The notes: generated by a model not told the origin, from the sequence alone. A stretch of DNA of 64,000 bases from RGIG8773 sp045545795 (GCA_045545795.1 JAZQBN010000103.1:72863-136862), one strand, 5' to 3'. Numbered from the stretch's first letter, positions 25,663 to 34,913 are shown. Program-made: numbers and translations.

Positions 25663-27291
25663 TTAATCCTCCTCTTCCTTCATCCAGCTTCTAAGCAGCT
25701 GAGCAACAATTTCCGGACTGAACTTTGCAAATTCGCTGATTTCTCTTCTGATAGCAACTTCCTTTGTCTCGATTTGCTCGTCCGTAAGGCTCGGTACTTC
25801 GACCAACTCGCCTGCATCGCTGAATGTGAATGTATCCACAGGCTCTTCTCCTTCCGGAGCAATGAGTCCGCTCTTTTCGATAATCTGCTTCTCGAATTCC
25901 TTTCTCTTCTTCTTTGCGTTGCTCGAAAGAATTGCCATAACGATAAGGATAACGAGAATGAGAATGAGTACGATTGCACCCACAAGAATAAGCTGGTCAA
26001 ATGTAAGACCGAACAGGTATTTCGGAGCTGCTGCTGTAGGAAGGTCTTCAATGTCATCATATTTTCTGAGATTTGTAACGCTTACAACCTCATCGATAAG
26101 TGCAGGGTTAACCGTGCCCGCATTGCCGACAATTCTTACCAAATCCTGCTTTTCAGCTTCGGAGAGGTAATCCGTATAAACGATAACCGAAATTGAAAGG
26201 TCTTCAATTTCGTAGCCTTTCTTTTCAACCTGCTCCTTATATGTATCAACAAGATAAGTGTTGGAGTAAGCTTCCTCAGACCAGCTTCCGCCGCCGTTGG
26301 TATTTCCTGTAGGGTAAGTATCGTCAGCGTTGCCCTCAACGCCTACAACACCGCCGTCAACAGTTGTTCCGCCGCTTGCAGCTTCAACGTCGCCGTGCTG
26401 GAGAACACCTGCATTGGTGTTGCCCTCAGGGGAGTAGTCAGTAGTTTCGCTTACCTTTGTATCAAAGTCAAGAACCATATTTACCGCAACGGAAACACCG
26501 TCGTCACCGTAAACAGGGATAAGCAACTCAAGGATTTTGTTCTTGATTGAATTTTCAAGAGTAGTCTTGAACGCCAGCTTCTTTGTTTCCTCAACAACAA
26601 GGTCATAGTCACTGTCGCCGCCGATAACCTGCGGGATAAGGTTCTGGTCAACGATTGAAATTCTTTCATCGGTAAGACCTGTCCAGGACATCTTGACCAG
26701 GTTTGTGATACCAATAACCTGCTTGCTTGAAAGCTTGTCGATGCCGTCAAGGTAAACCACAACTGATGCAGTAGGATACTCTTTATTTGAGGTAATAACC
26801 GTATTTTTCTGCTCAGGCGATGTAAGGTTTACGACAGCCTCGCTGATATTTTCCATCGAGCCGATGAGAGCACCAAGCTTGTTTTCCATATCAATTCGGT
26901 CATAAGTCCTACGCTCATCACCTGTTGTGAACATACCCGTTTTTTCTGTTGTAAGGGTATAGTTCATATTACTCTTAGGATAATTCTGCTGAGCAAGAGC
27001 AATTGCAATCTTGTCCTCCGTGCCCTTCAGTACGGTAATCGAGCCGCCCGAAAGCTCTGCCTCATAACCCATTTCTTCAATGAGCGTAACCATTTCGGCA
27101 GCCTCCGAAGTTTCCAGCCCCTCATAGAGAACTATATAATCCTTTTTATTTAAAACAACCGTCACAATGACCGCCAGCAGAACAATTGCCGCAAGAATTG
27201 CTATGTAAATAATTCTGCGAGTCTTGCTCTGACCGTCCCAGAAGGTTGTGAAAGTCTTTTTGACTTTTGTTACCTGTTCTTTAACCGCCAT
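25663..27291 (-). CDS. fliF: Flagellar MS-ring protein FliF
   Basis: Forms the membrane-embedded base of the motor. A membrane helix at about 27-46, a YscJ-type domain (LYEGLETSEAAEMVTLIEEMGYEAEL) and a second helix near 430-455 before the cytoplasmic FliG-binding tail. 542 residues. A Gly/Thr/Asn-rich linker occupies about 290-345. Confidence 0.95.
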   Translation of the reverse strand: MAVKEQVTKVKKTFTTFWDGQSKTRRIIYIAILAAIVLLAVIVTVVLNKKDYIVLYEGLETSEAAEMVTLIEEMGYEAELSGGSITVLKGTEDKIAIALAQQNYPKSNMNYTLTTEKTGMFTTGDERRTYDRIDMENKLGALIGSMENISEAVVNLTSPEQKNTVITSNKEYPTASVVVYLDGIDKLSSKQVIGITNLVKMSWTGLTDERISIVDQNLIPQVIGGDSDYDLVVEETKKLAFKTTLENSIKNKILELLIPVYGDDGVSVAVNMVLDFDTKVSETTDYSPEGNTNAGVLQHGDVEAASGGTTVDGGVVGVEGNADDTYPTGNTNGGGSWSEEAYSNTYLVDTYKEQVEKKGYEIEDLSISVIVYTDYLSEAEKQDLVRIVGNAGTVNPALIDEVVSVTNLRKYDDIEDLPTAAAPKYLFGLTFDQLILVGAIVLILILVILIVMAILSSNAKKKRKEFEKQIIEKSGLIAPEGEEPVDTFTFSDAGELVEVPSLTDEQIETKEVAIRREISEFAKFSPEIVAQLLRSWMKEEED

Positions 27292-27339
27292 TTTCCGAAA
27301 ATTCCTTCCTTAGCGATACAGCGTGTACCGCAGACTTAA

Positions 27340-27651
27340 TTACATTGTAATCTGGAGCACCTTGTCATAAGCATTTACCGCCGCATCCTTTATAGCAACA
27401 AAGGTTTCAACAGCAACAGCCGCTTTTGTCATATTGTTGTAGATTGTATGCAGGTCGTCAACGTCACCCATTGCAAGGCGGACGGAATCCTCCTGAACAA
27501 CCCTCTGAGTTTCCTGAACGTCAGTAAAAATTTCCTTGAACACGTCAGAGAACTGAGGATTATCAACGCTGTCAGCAACAGCAGCAGTGTTCTTGCTGTC
27601 AAATATGGACTCAACAGGCTGAATAGCATTGCTGATTGGTACAATAAACAT
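27340..27651 (-). CDS. fliE: Flagellar hook-basal body protein FliE
   Basis: Joins the MS ring to the rod. 103 residues with the family C-terminus MTKAAVAVETFVAIKDAAVNAYDKVLQITM and the central FKEIFTDVQETQR helix. Lies between flgC and fliF. Confidence 0.92.
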   Translation of the reverse strand: MFIVPISNAIQPVESIFDSKNTAAVADSVDNPQFSDVFKEIFTDVQETQRVVQEDSVRLAMGDVDDLHTIYNNMTKAAVAVETFVAIKDAAVNAYDKVLQITM

Positions 27652-27681
27652 AATTTATCTCCATTCTTTAAATCGGTTTAA

Positions 27682-28188
27682 TTATCTTCCTTTAAGGGTC
27701 ATTGCCGTTGAAAGCATTGACTTTACAGCCGCAAAAGCAGCCGCATTTGCTTCATATGAACGCTGTGCGGCAAGCAGGTCAATCTGCTCCTTAGTGTTGT
27801 CAACGTTGCTCTTGTAGATGTAGCCGTCCTCATCGGCAAGAGGGTTATCAGGGTCGTACACAGGAACAAACGGAGCGTCGTCCTCAATTACTTCCGCAAC
27901 AGTAACACCTGCGGACTTGTATCTTTCCTGATGGTCGAGGTAGTAAACGCCTCTGCTGTATTTTTTAACATCCTCATCATCGTTGTATGCAAGACGTGCA
28001 TACTTGTCAAGGATATCGCCGAACCTTTTCTTTTCGGAGAACACAACAAGCTGACGGCAGTATGGGTCTCCGCCCGGAGAAGTGTTATATGTTTCCTGAT
28101 TGGCGATGTTCTGTGAGATTATATCCATTCTCAGACGCTGTGCCGAAAGTGCGGAAGCACTTATATCGAGAGAATTTACAAAAGACAT
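27682..28188 (-). CDS. flgC: Flagellar rod protein FlgC
   Basis: Proximal rod subunit. N-terminal SALSAQRLRMDIISQNIANQET and C-terminal NTKEQIDLLAAQRSYEANAAAFAAVKSML are the paired rod motifs. 168 residues, about 20-30 longer than common because of a charged central segment (KKYSRGVYYLDHQERYK). Confidence 0.93.
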   Translation of the reverse strand: MSFVNSLDISASALSAQRLRMDIISQNIANQETYNTSPGGDPYCRQLVVFSEKKRFGDILDKYARLAYNDDEDVKKYSRGVYYLDHQERYKSAGVTVAEVIEDDAPFVPVYDPDNPLADEDGYIYKSNVDNTKEQIDLLAAQRSYEANAAAFAAVKSMLSTAMTLKGR

Positions 28189-28237
28189 TCTTACCGTCCT
28201 TTCTTAAATATCGGATTTATATTCAGGCAAAACCTGT

Positions 28238-28268
28238 AAATAAAGCAAATCGAAGATTTGCTTTATTT
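28238..28268. repeat. 14-bp perfect hairpin at the flgB stop
   Basis: AAATAAAGCAAATC (28238-28251), loop GAA, and the exact complement (28255-28268). On the coding strand it begins inside the flgB stop codon and ends in TTTATTT, so it could be a weak attenuator or an mRNA-stabilising stem between flgB and flgC. Confidence 0.7.
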
Positions 28269-28670
28269 TGAAATTGCCGTTCTTATCATAGCGTAGTTGT
28301 TGTTGAGGTAGTCGGTCAGTGCACTGTACTGATACTGTGCATCGGCAAGAGCAGTCTGTTCCTTTTCCATATCAACGTTGTTTCCGTCAAGTATCTGATT
28401 TGTATTGGTTTCATATGTAGTAACAACTTCAAGCTCAATAGGGTCTGTGCTTTCCCTGTCATCTCTGCGGTGGAAGTTGTCGTCCTCTATACATTCGTGG
28501 TATTTGCATTTGCACTTTTCCTTGAGGAGAAGGCTGAACTCCACGGTTTTGGCTTTGTAATCGGGTGTATCGCTGTTTGCGATATTATTTGTAATAACCC
28601 TCTGCTTGTACCAGGTTGCATCAAGTGCCTGCTCAGCGAGGTTATGAGTTACGCTGTCGAAAAGACCCAT
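28263..28670 (-). CDS. flgB: Flagellar rod protein FlgB with Cys/His insertion
   Basis: Proximal rod subunit and first gene of the operon. N-terminal EQALDATWYKQRVITNNIANSDTPDYKAK and C-terminal NNVDMEKEQTALADAQYQYSALTDYLN are the family ends. The middle holds CKCKYHEC (Cys53, Cys55, His58, Cys60), unusual for an exported rod protein. ATG with AAAGGAG upstream. 135 residues. Confidence 0.93.
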   Translation of the reverse strand: MGLFDSVTHNLAEQALDATWYKQRVITNNIANSDTPDYKAKTVEFSLLLKEKCKCKYHECIEDDNFHRRDDRESTDPIELEVVTTYETNTNQILDGNNVDMEKEQTALADAQYQYSALTDYLNNNYAMIRTAISK

Positions 28671-28686
28671 AATACCACTCCTTTCC

Positions 28687-28703
28687 CGGCAGCCGAACTG
28701 CCG
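28687..28703 (-). other. Leader hairpin just upstream of the flgB ribosome site
   Basis: CGGCAG-TTCGG-CTGCCG on the minus strand, ending three bases before the AAAGGAG of flgB. A GC-rich hairpin this close to the ribosome site could tune translation of the first flagellar gene. Function is inference. Confidence 0.45.
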
Positions 28704-28748
28704 CTCTCAGGGTCAAAAGGGCACACTCGCCCATAATTACTCTATATT

Positions 28749-28777
28749 ATTATATATCATTTTCACCAAAATTACAA
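28749..28777 (-). promoter_or_regulatory. Sigma-A-type promoter of the fla/che operon
   Basis: Minus strand -35 TTGTAA (28772-28777), 17-bp spacer, -10 TATAAT (28749-28754). Transcription would start near 28742, giving a leader of about 70 nt before flgB. No sigma-28 type motif was seen here. Confidence 0.7.
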
Positions 28778-29000
28778 GGGAATAGGAGAATTTATTGCCG
28801 TTTTATCCGTAAAAATTTTAACGAATTTTCTATGAATTTTTCCTAAAGTGCACAAATCGTCATACGCTGATACAAAAAAGTCTGAAATTCAACACTATTT
28901 TTAGCAATTATCACCATATATTTTCAAACTTATACGTTTAGGAATACTACTGTGCACTTTATACAAATTGTTTACACCGAGTAAAAACTGTTCAAAAGAA
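28778..29000. other. AT-rich gap between argF terminator and flgB promoter
   Basis: No gene seen. It contains a widely spaced inverted pair AAAGTGCACA (28845-28854) and TGTGCACTTT (28951-28960), centred about 150 bp upstream of the flgB promoter. The same motif recurs once at 56047. It may be a regulator site. Confidence 0.35.
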
Positions 29001-29034
29001 AAAAGTCACCTCTGTATTTACAGAGATGACTTTT
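29001..29034 (-). terminator. Terminator downstream of argF
   Basis: Inverted repeat AAAAGTCA-x-CTCTGT / ACAGAG-x-TGACTTTT; on the minus strand it is followed by a T-rich run TTTTTTCTTTT. Located 17 bp after the argF stop. Confidence 0.85.
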
Positions 29035-29050
29035 GAAACTATATCAATTA

Positions 29051-29953
29051 TTATGCCATAAGCTTAACCATAACAGCCTTCTGAGCGTGGAGACGGTTTT
29101 CAGCTTCCTCGAAGATTTCCTCAGCGTGAGCCTCGAATACCTTTTCAGTGATTTCTTCCTCACGGTGAGCAGGCAGACAGTGAAGCACCATAGCGTCCTT
29201 CTTTGCAACACCCATAATCTCGTCGTTAATCTGATAACCCTTAAATGCAATCTTACGCTTTTCAGCTTCGCCCTCCTGACCCATAGAAGCCCACACGTCA
29301 GTAATTACAACGTCAGCATTTTCAGCAGCCTTCATTGGTGAGTCCGTAAGCTCGAAGCAGTCGAAATCCTTGGTAAATTCCATAACCTGAGGGTCAGGGT
29401 GATAGCCTTCGGGACAAGCCACGGAAACAGCCATACCAACCTTAAGGCAGCCAACGATAAGGGAGTTTGCCATATTGTTGCCGTCACCGATGAAGCACAT
29501 CTTCAAGCCGCCGAACTGACCCTTGAATTCACGGATTGTCATAAGGTCAGCAAGAATCTGACAAGGGTGACAGAAATCGGTAAGACCATTGATTATCGGA
29601 ATTGAGCCGTACTTTGCAAGGTCCTCAACTTCCTTCTGCTCAAAGGTACGAATCATAATACCGTCAAGGTAACGGGAAAGAACTCTTGCTGTATCCTGTA
29701 CAGGCTCACCTCTGCCAATCTGCAAATCATTTGAAGAAAGGAACATAGGGTTGCCGCCCAGCTGGTACATACCTGTTTCAAAGGAAACACGGGTTCTTGT
29801 GGAAGCCTTCTGGAAAATCATACCGAGGGATTTGCCCTTGAGGTGCGGATGGGGAATGTTGTGCTTGAGCTCATACTTGAGCTGGTCAGCAAGATTAAGG
29901 ATATCGATAATTTCCTCACGGGAAAGGTCAAGCATTTTAAGTAAGTGTTTCAT
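29051..29953 (-). CDS. argF: Ornithine carbamoyltransferase
   Basis: Makes citrulline from ornithine and carbamoyl phosphate. Carbamoyl-phosphate site STRTR at 51-55, ornithine/carbamoyl motif FCHPCQILAD near 130, and HCLPAHREEE near 260 with the active Cys. 300 residues, full length. Last gene of the argD-hydrolase-argF unit. Confidence 0.97.
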   Translation of the reverse strand: MKHLLKMLDLSREEIIDILNLADQLKYELKHNIPHPHLKGKSLGMIFQKASTRTRVSFETGMYQLGGNPMFLSSNDLQIGRGEPVQDTARVLSRYLDGIMIRTFEQKEVEDLAKYGSIPIINGLTDFCHPCQILADLMTIREFKGQFGGLKMCFIGDGNNMANSLIVGCLKVGMAVSVACPEGYHPDPQVMEFTKDFDCFELTDSPMKAAENADVVITDVWASMGQEGEAEKRKIAFKGYQINDEIMGVAKKDAMVLHCLPAHREEEITEKVFEAHAEEIFEEAENRLHAQKAVMVKLMA

Positions 29954-29976
29954 TGGTTCTATCTCCTGTTCTGTAA

Positions 29977-30723
29977 TTATTTGCCGCCGTTCTTTTCCAT
30001 AAATTCTTCAACAGCCTTGTTAAGACGTGAAGCTGTCTTGAACGGAATGTTATGTCCCGCACCGTCCCACATATCGTAAGCACAGCGAGGGTTCTGCATA
30101 GAAAGCGTACGCACGGTCTTTCTGATTTCAAGAGTTTCCTTGATGCCGCAGAGGGCAAGCATAGGAACTTCAATTGAGCGGTAATCGGGGAAATCCTCGA
30201 ATTTGATGCCGTTGTCAATGGAATTGAGGATTGTCGTCATAGTAACATTTTGTGCAAACTCAGCATTTTCCTCTCTTTCGCCCTTGTCAAGACCCATAGC
30301 AAGAGCATTGAAGCCCACAAGAAGCTTGTTTTTGGAAAGCTTTTCGTTGTCGGAAGCCTGCTTCATAGCCTTTTCGACCTCGACAGGGTCTTTAAGCAAC
30401 CACGGGCTTATCATTATGCCGCCGTTGAAAAGCTGAGGAGCTTTACACAGCATAACATAAGCAAGCTGTGCACCGAGGGAAAAGCCCATAATCGTAACCT
30501 TCTTGCCGAGGGACGGAATAAACTCCACAAGCTGTTTCAGTGCCTCGACCGTTGTAAAAGTCTTGACCTCGTTACGTCCGTAGCCGGGGAGGTGAGGAAC
30601 GATTACGCAGTAATTTCTTGCAAGGTAATCGCACTGCTTTGAAAAGCAATGAACGTGGCTTGCACCGTGAAGACATACGATAATCGGTTTCTGTTCGTCG
30701 CCGTATTTTTCATAATACATCAT
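29977..30723 (-). CDS. Alpha/beta hydrolase embedded between argD and argF
   Basis: 248-residue cytoplasmic hydrolase. Oxyanion-loop HGASHVH near 19, nucleophile Ser in MGFSLGAQLAY, and a candidate catalytic His in GAGHNIPF. Where an Asp usually follows the sixth strand the sequence is LCGIKETLEI, so the acid is unclear (Glu possible). Its start overlaps the argD stop (ATGA), showing tight coupling to arginine genes, but no known arginine step needs it. Substrate unknown. Confidence 0.82.
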   Translation of the reverse strand: MMYYEKYGDEQKPIIVCLHGASHVHCFSKQCDYLARNYCVIVPHLPGYGRNEVKTFTTVEALKQLVEFIPSLGKKVTIMGFSLGAQLAYVMLCKAPQLFNGGIMISPWLLKDPVEVEKAMKQASDNEKLSKNKLLVGFNALAMGLDKGEREENAEFAQNVTMTTILNSIDNGIKFEDFPDYRSIEVPMLALCGIKETLEIRKTVRTLSMQNPRCAYDMWDGAGHNIPFKTASRLNKAVEEFMEKNGGK

Positions 30724-31889
30724 TCCAGTATCCTCCTCAGTATTTCAAATCCTTCGTCAATTTCATCATATGTAATATTAAGCGGCGGCAGGAAACGAAG
30801 CTTTGTTTTTGCCGTCAGGATAAGCAGACCGTTTTCGCAGCACGCACGGCAGATATCAGCCGCATTCTTTGTTTTAAGACGTGCACCAATCATAAGACCG
30901 AGTCCGTCAACGCCCTCGATTTCGGGAATTTCAAGAAGCTTTTTCTTGAAATAATCCGCCTTTGCATTTATTTCAGCAAGGAACTTTTCGTCTGCAACCT
31001 TGTTCACAACCGCAAGTCCGCCTGCACAGGCAAGTGGGTTGCCGCCGAAGGTTGAGCCGTGTGTACCCGGAACAAGAACGCCGCTGCACTTTTCGTCTGC
31101 AAGGCAAATTCCCACAGGCACGCCGCCTGCAACGCCCTTTGCCATTGTTGTAATGTTAGGCTTTACGCCGTACTGAACGGAAGTAAGGAAAGTACCTGTA
31201 CGTCCTGCACCCGTCTGTACCTCATCCGCAATTGTGAGAATGTCCTTTTCGTTGCAAAGCTTGAAGATTTCGTCAACGAACTCCTTGTCAAGGGGGACAA
31301 CTCCGCCCTCACCCTGAACAAATTCAAACATTACAGCACAAACGCTGTCGTCAATTTTTGCACGCAAATCCTCGATGTTGTTTGCCTCAACGTTAATGAA
31401 GCCCTCAACAAAGGGGAAGAAATAGTTGTGGAAAACGTCCTGACCCGTAGCGGAAAGGGTAGCCATTGTTCTTCCGTGGAAGCTGTTCACCAGAGTGATG
31501 ATGTTGTAACGCTTAGCGTCCTTGCCGTACTTGTCGAAAGAATATTTTCTTGCAAGCTTGATTGCACACTCGTTAGCCTCAGCACCCGAGTTGCCGAAAA
31601 ACATCTTGTCATAGCCTGTAGCCTTTGAAAGAGCGTCGGCAAAATCAGCCTGCACCTTTGTATAGTAGTAGTTTGAGGTGTGCTGGATAGCTCTTGCCTG
31701 AGCACAAACCGCCTCAGCCCAGTCCTCATCGCAGTAACCGAGAGAATTTGTACCGATACCGCTTCCGAAATCTATGTATTTCTTTCCGTTTTCGTCAGTG
31801 GCAGTACGTCCCTCACCCTTTTCCAGTACCAAAGGGTAACGTCCGTAAGTACCCATAACGTGTTCATTGAATTTTTCTATTGTACTCAT
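30720..31889 (-). CDS. argD: Acetylornithine aminotransferase
   Basis: PLP-dependent class-III aminotransferase that converts N-acetylglutamate semialdehyde to N-acetylornithine. Motifs include NSFHGRTMATLSATGQ, IADEVQTGAGRTG, and the PLP-Lys region TTMAKGVAGGVPVG. The ATG at 31889 has GAGAGG 8 bases upstream; a GTG three codons earlier is rejected. 389 residues. Confidence 0.95.
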   Translation of the reverse strand: MSTIEKFNEHVMGTYGRYPLVLEKGEGRTATDENGKKYIDFGSGIGTNSLGYCDEDWAEAVCAQARAIQHTSNYYYTKVQADFADALSKATGYDKMFFGNSGAEANECAIKLARKYSFDKYGKDAKRYNIITLVNSFHGRTMATLSATGQDVFHNYFFPFVEGFINVEANNIEDLRAKIDDSVCAVMFEFVQGEGGVVPLDKEFVDEIFKLCNEKDILTIADEVQTGAGRTGTFLTSVQYGVKPNITTMAKGVAGGVPVGICLADEKCSGVLVPGTHGSTFGGNPLACAGGLAVVNKVADEKFLAEINAKADYFKKKLLEIPEIEGVDGLGLMIGARLKTKNAADICRACCENGLLILTAKTKLRFLPPLNITYDEIDEGFEILRRILE

Positions 31890-31919
31890 AGCAAGCACCT
31901 CTCTTTTGTGTATCTTTGT

Positions 31920-31948
31920 ATTGTAACAAAATATTGTGAATATTTCAA
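31920..31948 (-). promoter_or_regulatory. argD promoter with possible ARG box
   Basis: -35 TTGAAA (31943-31948), 17-bp spacer, -10 TACAAT (31920-31925) on the minus strand. The overlapping TGAAATATTCA is a near-palindrome like an ArgR/AhrC half-site pair, so arginine repression is plausible. Confidence 0.6.
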
Positions 31949-31982
31949 GTATTTCTCATTTTTAAATAATAAATGGAAATTA

Positions 31983-33434
31983 TCAGAAACCCATTTCTTT
32001 AAGCTCCGAAACAATCTCCACATAAGCCTCTCTCGGGTCGTAACCCTTGTAGTCCTCACGTTTCAGGTCGATTGTGTCGCCGTGGGAAATTCCGCGAATA
32101 CGCTTGCTTTCGTATACGCCCCTGAAGTTGCCCCACTTGGCAGACTCCTCGGTAACAAGTCCGTCATTCCGTCCGTACCTGCTCAGCAGAAGCCAGGTAA
32201 AACCAAGAATATCAAAGCTGAAAGCGTTCTTCATTACCGAGGTATAACTTTGATAATAAACCTTTTCCGAGTCCTTGATTTCCTCGTTGAACTGTTCGGC
32301 GTACTCCGTATTAAGCTGGTGACAAGCCGTGTAAAAATCGGGATTTCCGTCACCAAGCTTTTTAAATCTTTTATCGGCAAAATCCGCAACCTTCCGATAA
32401 AAGCTGTCGGGAAGCTTATTGGCAAGGTCAGTAACCTGTGAACCGTGATGAGGAGTGCCCACCGTAGTAAGTGTTGCAACATAATCCTCAATACCAAGCT
32501 TAGCGATAGCGTAACGTGAGTCAAGACCGCCCTTTGAGTGAGCAATGATGTTCACCTTTTCACAGCCTGTTTCCTCGACAATTTCCAGCACCTTTTTTCT
32601 GATATGCTCAGCGTTTGTAATAACCGTTGCACAAGCCTCCTGATGCCCGTAATAAATCGTTGCACCGTTTCTGATAAGCTCCGCAGGGATACGACCCCAG
32701 TAGTTGAAATATTTCCAGTCACGGAAGCCCAGCCCGTGCACAAGAAGTATGGGGTATTTCGTTTTGCACACCTGCGACTCGATACGCTGACTTTCGCAGA
32801 TTTTTCTCGTTGTTTCGTAGTCATATTCCGCCTTTGCCGTGCGGTACATACTGATAAGCACGAAAATTCCCGCAATCGGCACAGGAAGCAGAAAGAAGTA
32901 CACTACCCTCTTTACAATTCCCAGCCGTCTGCAAAGCAGAACAATTCGCAGAATACCATTCCAGCCGTAACCGAGAATTATTACCGAAGAAATAACCGTA
33001 TCCGTAACCCAAAGCGGCTTCGGCATATCCCAGAAATTATTCTTGATTGCAAATATGTAGTAAACGGTGTTGAACACAAGAGATATCGCCGTAAATGTCA
33101 GCAGAATTTTTCCGCCGTACATTGCACGGACTCTCATAGTTACCGTTGTCTTGTCGAACTTCACTCTATACGGCTTAACCGCAAGCCTTACCATAAAATA
33201 CAATGCAAATAGACAAACAGGAATTATTGCCGCCAGTTTGGCACCTACTCCAAGCCAATCAGTTGTGCCGTTTTTTTGAACATCGTACTCAACGCAAAGC
33301 CCGACAATCATCACCCCATGAGGAAGAATTGTCATGCCGATAAATCTTCCCACGGCATTTTCAAGAGGAAGCTTGTCGAAAACATCCGCAACGATTGCCG
33401 CACCGACAGCAAGCCATAAAAGAACAAACAACAA
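31983..33434 (-). CDS. Membrane-anchored lipase-like alpha/beta hydrolase
   Basis: 483 residues. About six hydrophobic segments fill 1-210, followed by a triacylglycerol-lipase-like domain: YPILLVHGLGFRDW (oxyanion loop), IIAHSKGGLDSRYA with the nucleophile Ser, NDGLV and ISHGDTIDL with the likely His. The layout resembles bacterial family I lipases with an N-terminal membrane module. TTG start with GTGGGGGTG upstream. It lies between argB and argD in the same direction. Esterase class is likely; substrate unknown. Confidence 0.8.
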   Translation of the reverse strand: MLFVLLWLAVGAAIVADVFDKLPLENAVGRFIGMTILPHGVMIVGLCVEYDVQKNGTTDWLGVGAKLAAIIPVCLFALYFMVRLAVKPYRVKFDKTTVTMRVRAMYGGKILLTFTAISLVFNTVYYIFAIKNNFWDMPKPLWVTDTVISSVIILGYGWNGILRIVLLCRRLGIVKRVVYFFLLPVPIAGIFVLISMYRTAKAEYDYETTRKICESQRIESQVCKTKYPILLVHGLGFRDWKYFNYWGRIPAELIRNGATIYYGHQEACATVITNAEHIRKKVLEIVEETGCEKVNIIAHSKGGLDSRYAIAKLGIEDYVATLTTVGTPHHGSQVTDLANKLPDSFYRKVADFADKRFKKLGDGNPDFYTACHQLNTEYAEQFNEEIKDSEKVYYQSYTSVMKNAFSFDILGFTWLLLSRYGRNDGLVTEESAKWGNFRGVYESKRIRGISHGDTIDLKREDYKGYDPREAYVEIVSELKEMGF

Positions 33435-33465
33435 GCCAACACCCCCACAAATAAATTACCGAAAA

Positions 33466-34350
33466 TCAGATAAACTGTGTACCGATACCCTCGTTTGTAA
33501 GAAGCTCGATAAGGATAGAGTGCGGAACACGTCCGTCAATGATACAGGTCTTGTGTACGCCGCGTCTGACAGCTTCAACACAGCAGTCAATCTTAGGTAT
33601 CATACCGCCGCTGATAATGCCCTGCTTCTTCATAAACGGAACTTCACTTACCTGAACAGTAGGGATAAGTGTGCTGTCGTCGTCCTTGTCCTCGAGAAGT
33701 CCCACGATATCTGTCATAAGCACGAGATTTTCAGCACCAAGCTCAGCAGCAATTCTTGCAGCAGCTGTGTCAGCGTTGATGTTGTAGGTCTGTGCTTCCT
33801 CGTCGCAGGCAACAGTTGCAATAACAGGAACGTAACCCTTGTCAAGAGCGTCAAGGATAGGAGTTGTGTTCACGTCAACAATCTCGCCAACAAAACCGAG
33901 GTCAACCTCACCCTCCATCTTGTGTGCAGTAATCATACCGCCGTCAATGCCGCAAAGTCCGAGAGCCTTGCCGCCGTGCTCGATAAGGTGAGAAACAAGC
34001 TCCTTGTTTACCTTGCCCGAAAGCACCATCTTAACGATGTCAACAGTAGCCTCGTCTGTGTAGCGAAGACCGTTGATGAACTTGCTTTCGATTCCCACAC
34101 GCTTCAGCATATCATTGATTTCAGGACCGCCGCCGTGCACAAGAACAACCTTTACGCCGACAAGTGAAAGGAGCACGATATCGCTCATAACAGCGTCTTT
34201 CAGTGCTTCATTAGTCATAGCGTTGCCGCCGTACTTTACAACAACAATCTTGCCGCTGTATCGCTGAATATATGGGAGTGCGTCAATAAGAATTTTAGAA
34301 CGCACCTCGTTTTCGATTTTAATATCGCTTGTAAGATTTGTGATATCCAT
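33466..34350 (-). CDS. argB: Acetylglutamate kinase
   Basis: Phosphorylates N-acetylglutamate, the controlled step of the cyclic pathway. N-terminal IVVKYGGNAM and LVHGGGPEI phosphate loops, substrate segment GLRYTD, and NINADTAAARIAAELGAE. 294 residues, full length. A helix before the kinase fold (about 10-30) resembles that of arginine-inhibited forms. Confidence 0.96.
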   Translation of the reverse strand: MDITNLTSDIKIENEVRSKILIDALPYIQRYSGKIVVVKYGGNAMTNEALKDAVMSDIVLLSLVGVKVVLVHGGGPEINDMLKRVGIESKFINGLRYTDEATVDIVKMVLSGKVNKELVSHLIEHGGKALGLCGIDGGMITAHKMEGEVDLGFVGEIVDVNTTPILDALDKGYVPVIATVACDEEAQTYNINADTAAARIAAELGAENLVLMTDIVGLLEDKDDDSTLIPTVQVSEVPFMKKQGIISGGMIPKIDCCVEAVRRGVHKTCIIDGRVPHSILIELLTNEGIGTQFI

Positions 34351-34361
34351 TTTCTTTTCTC

Positions 34362-34913
34362 CTAACTTTTTTCTATATTTATATGAAGCTTTTCAGCTTC
34401 TTTCATTATTACCTCAACAGCCTTCAAGGCTTCACTGTTTTCAAGTCCGTTGAAAAAGCACTCGCCCCTGATTACGAAGCCGCTGTCTGCCTGAACAATA
34501 TCATTGCTGCCTGAAATTTTTACTCCGATATCCACCCTCGAATAATTATCATCTTCACGCTTGATTTTAAGCCTTGCAATGTCTTTTATATATTCGGAAT
34601 AAACATTTCTGCCCCTCAGCTTCAACACCCTCATATCTGTTACGGCATAGCTTTCATTATCGGAATTTATGTGCATACGCAAAAATATTGCCCCAACCAC
34701 AACAAACACCGCCGCAAAAAGCCACTGCTTCACAGTAATCAGCACTATCAGAAAAATTGCCGCAAGAATATAAAATGCCGTAACAAAGCCTTTAAGCACA
34801 CCTATCAGCAGTTTCCTTCTTTTCCCGCACCACACAATATGCTCGCCGATTTCAAGGTGACGATTGAATTTTACCGTAATCTGACGGTCGAAAGTGCTGT
34901 TTTGCTCAGTCAT
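34362..34913 (-). CDS. Membrane protein with bacterial PH-like domain
   Basis: 183 residues: a soluble start, two membrane helices at about 36-80, then a bacterial PH-like domain (ESYAVTDMRVLKLRGRNVYSEYIKDIARLKIKRE). Role unknown. It sits 11 bp before argB and 59 bp after argJ, and the gap to argJ is filled by a heptad repeat array. Confidence 0.7.
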   Translation of the reverse strand: MTEQNSTFDRQITVKFNRHLEIGEHIVWCGKRRKLLIGVLKGFVTAFYILAAIFLIVLITVKQWLFAAVFVVVGAIFLRMHINSDNESYAVTDMRVLKLRGRNVYSEYIKDIARLKIKREDDNYSRVDIGVKISGSNDIVQADSGFVIRGECFFNGLENSEALKAVEVIMKEAEKLHINIEKS

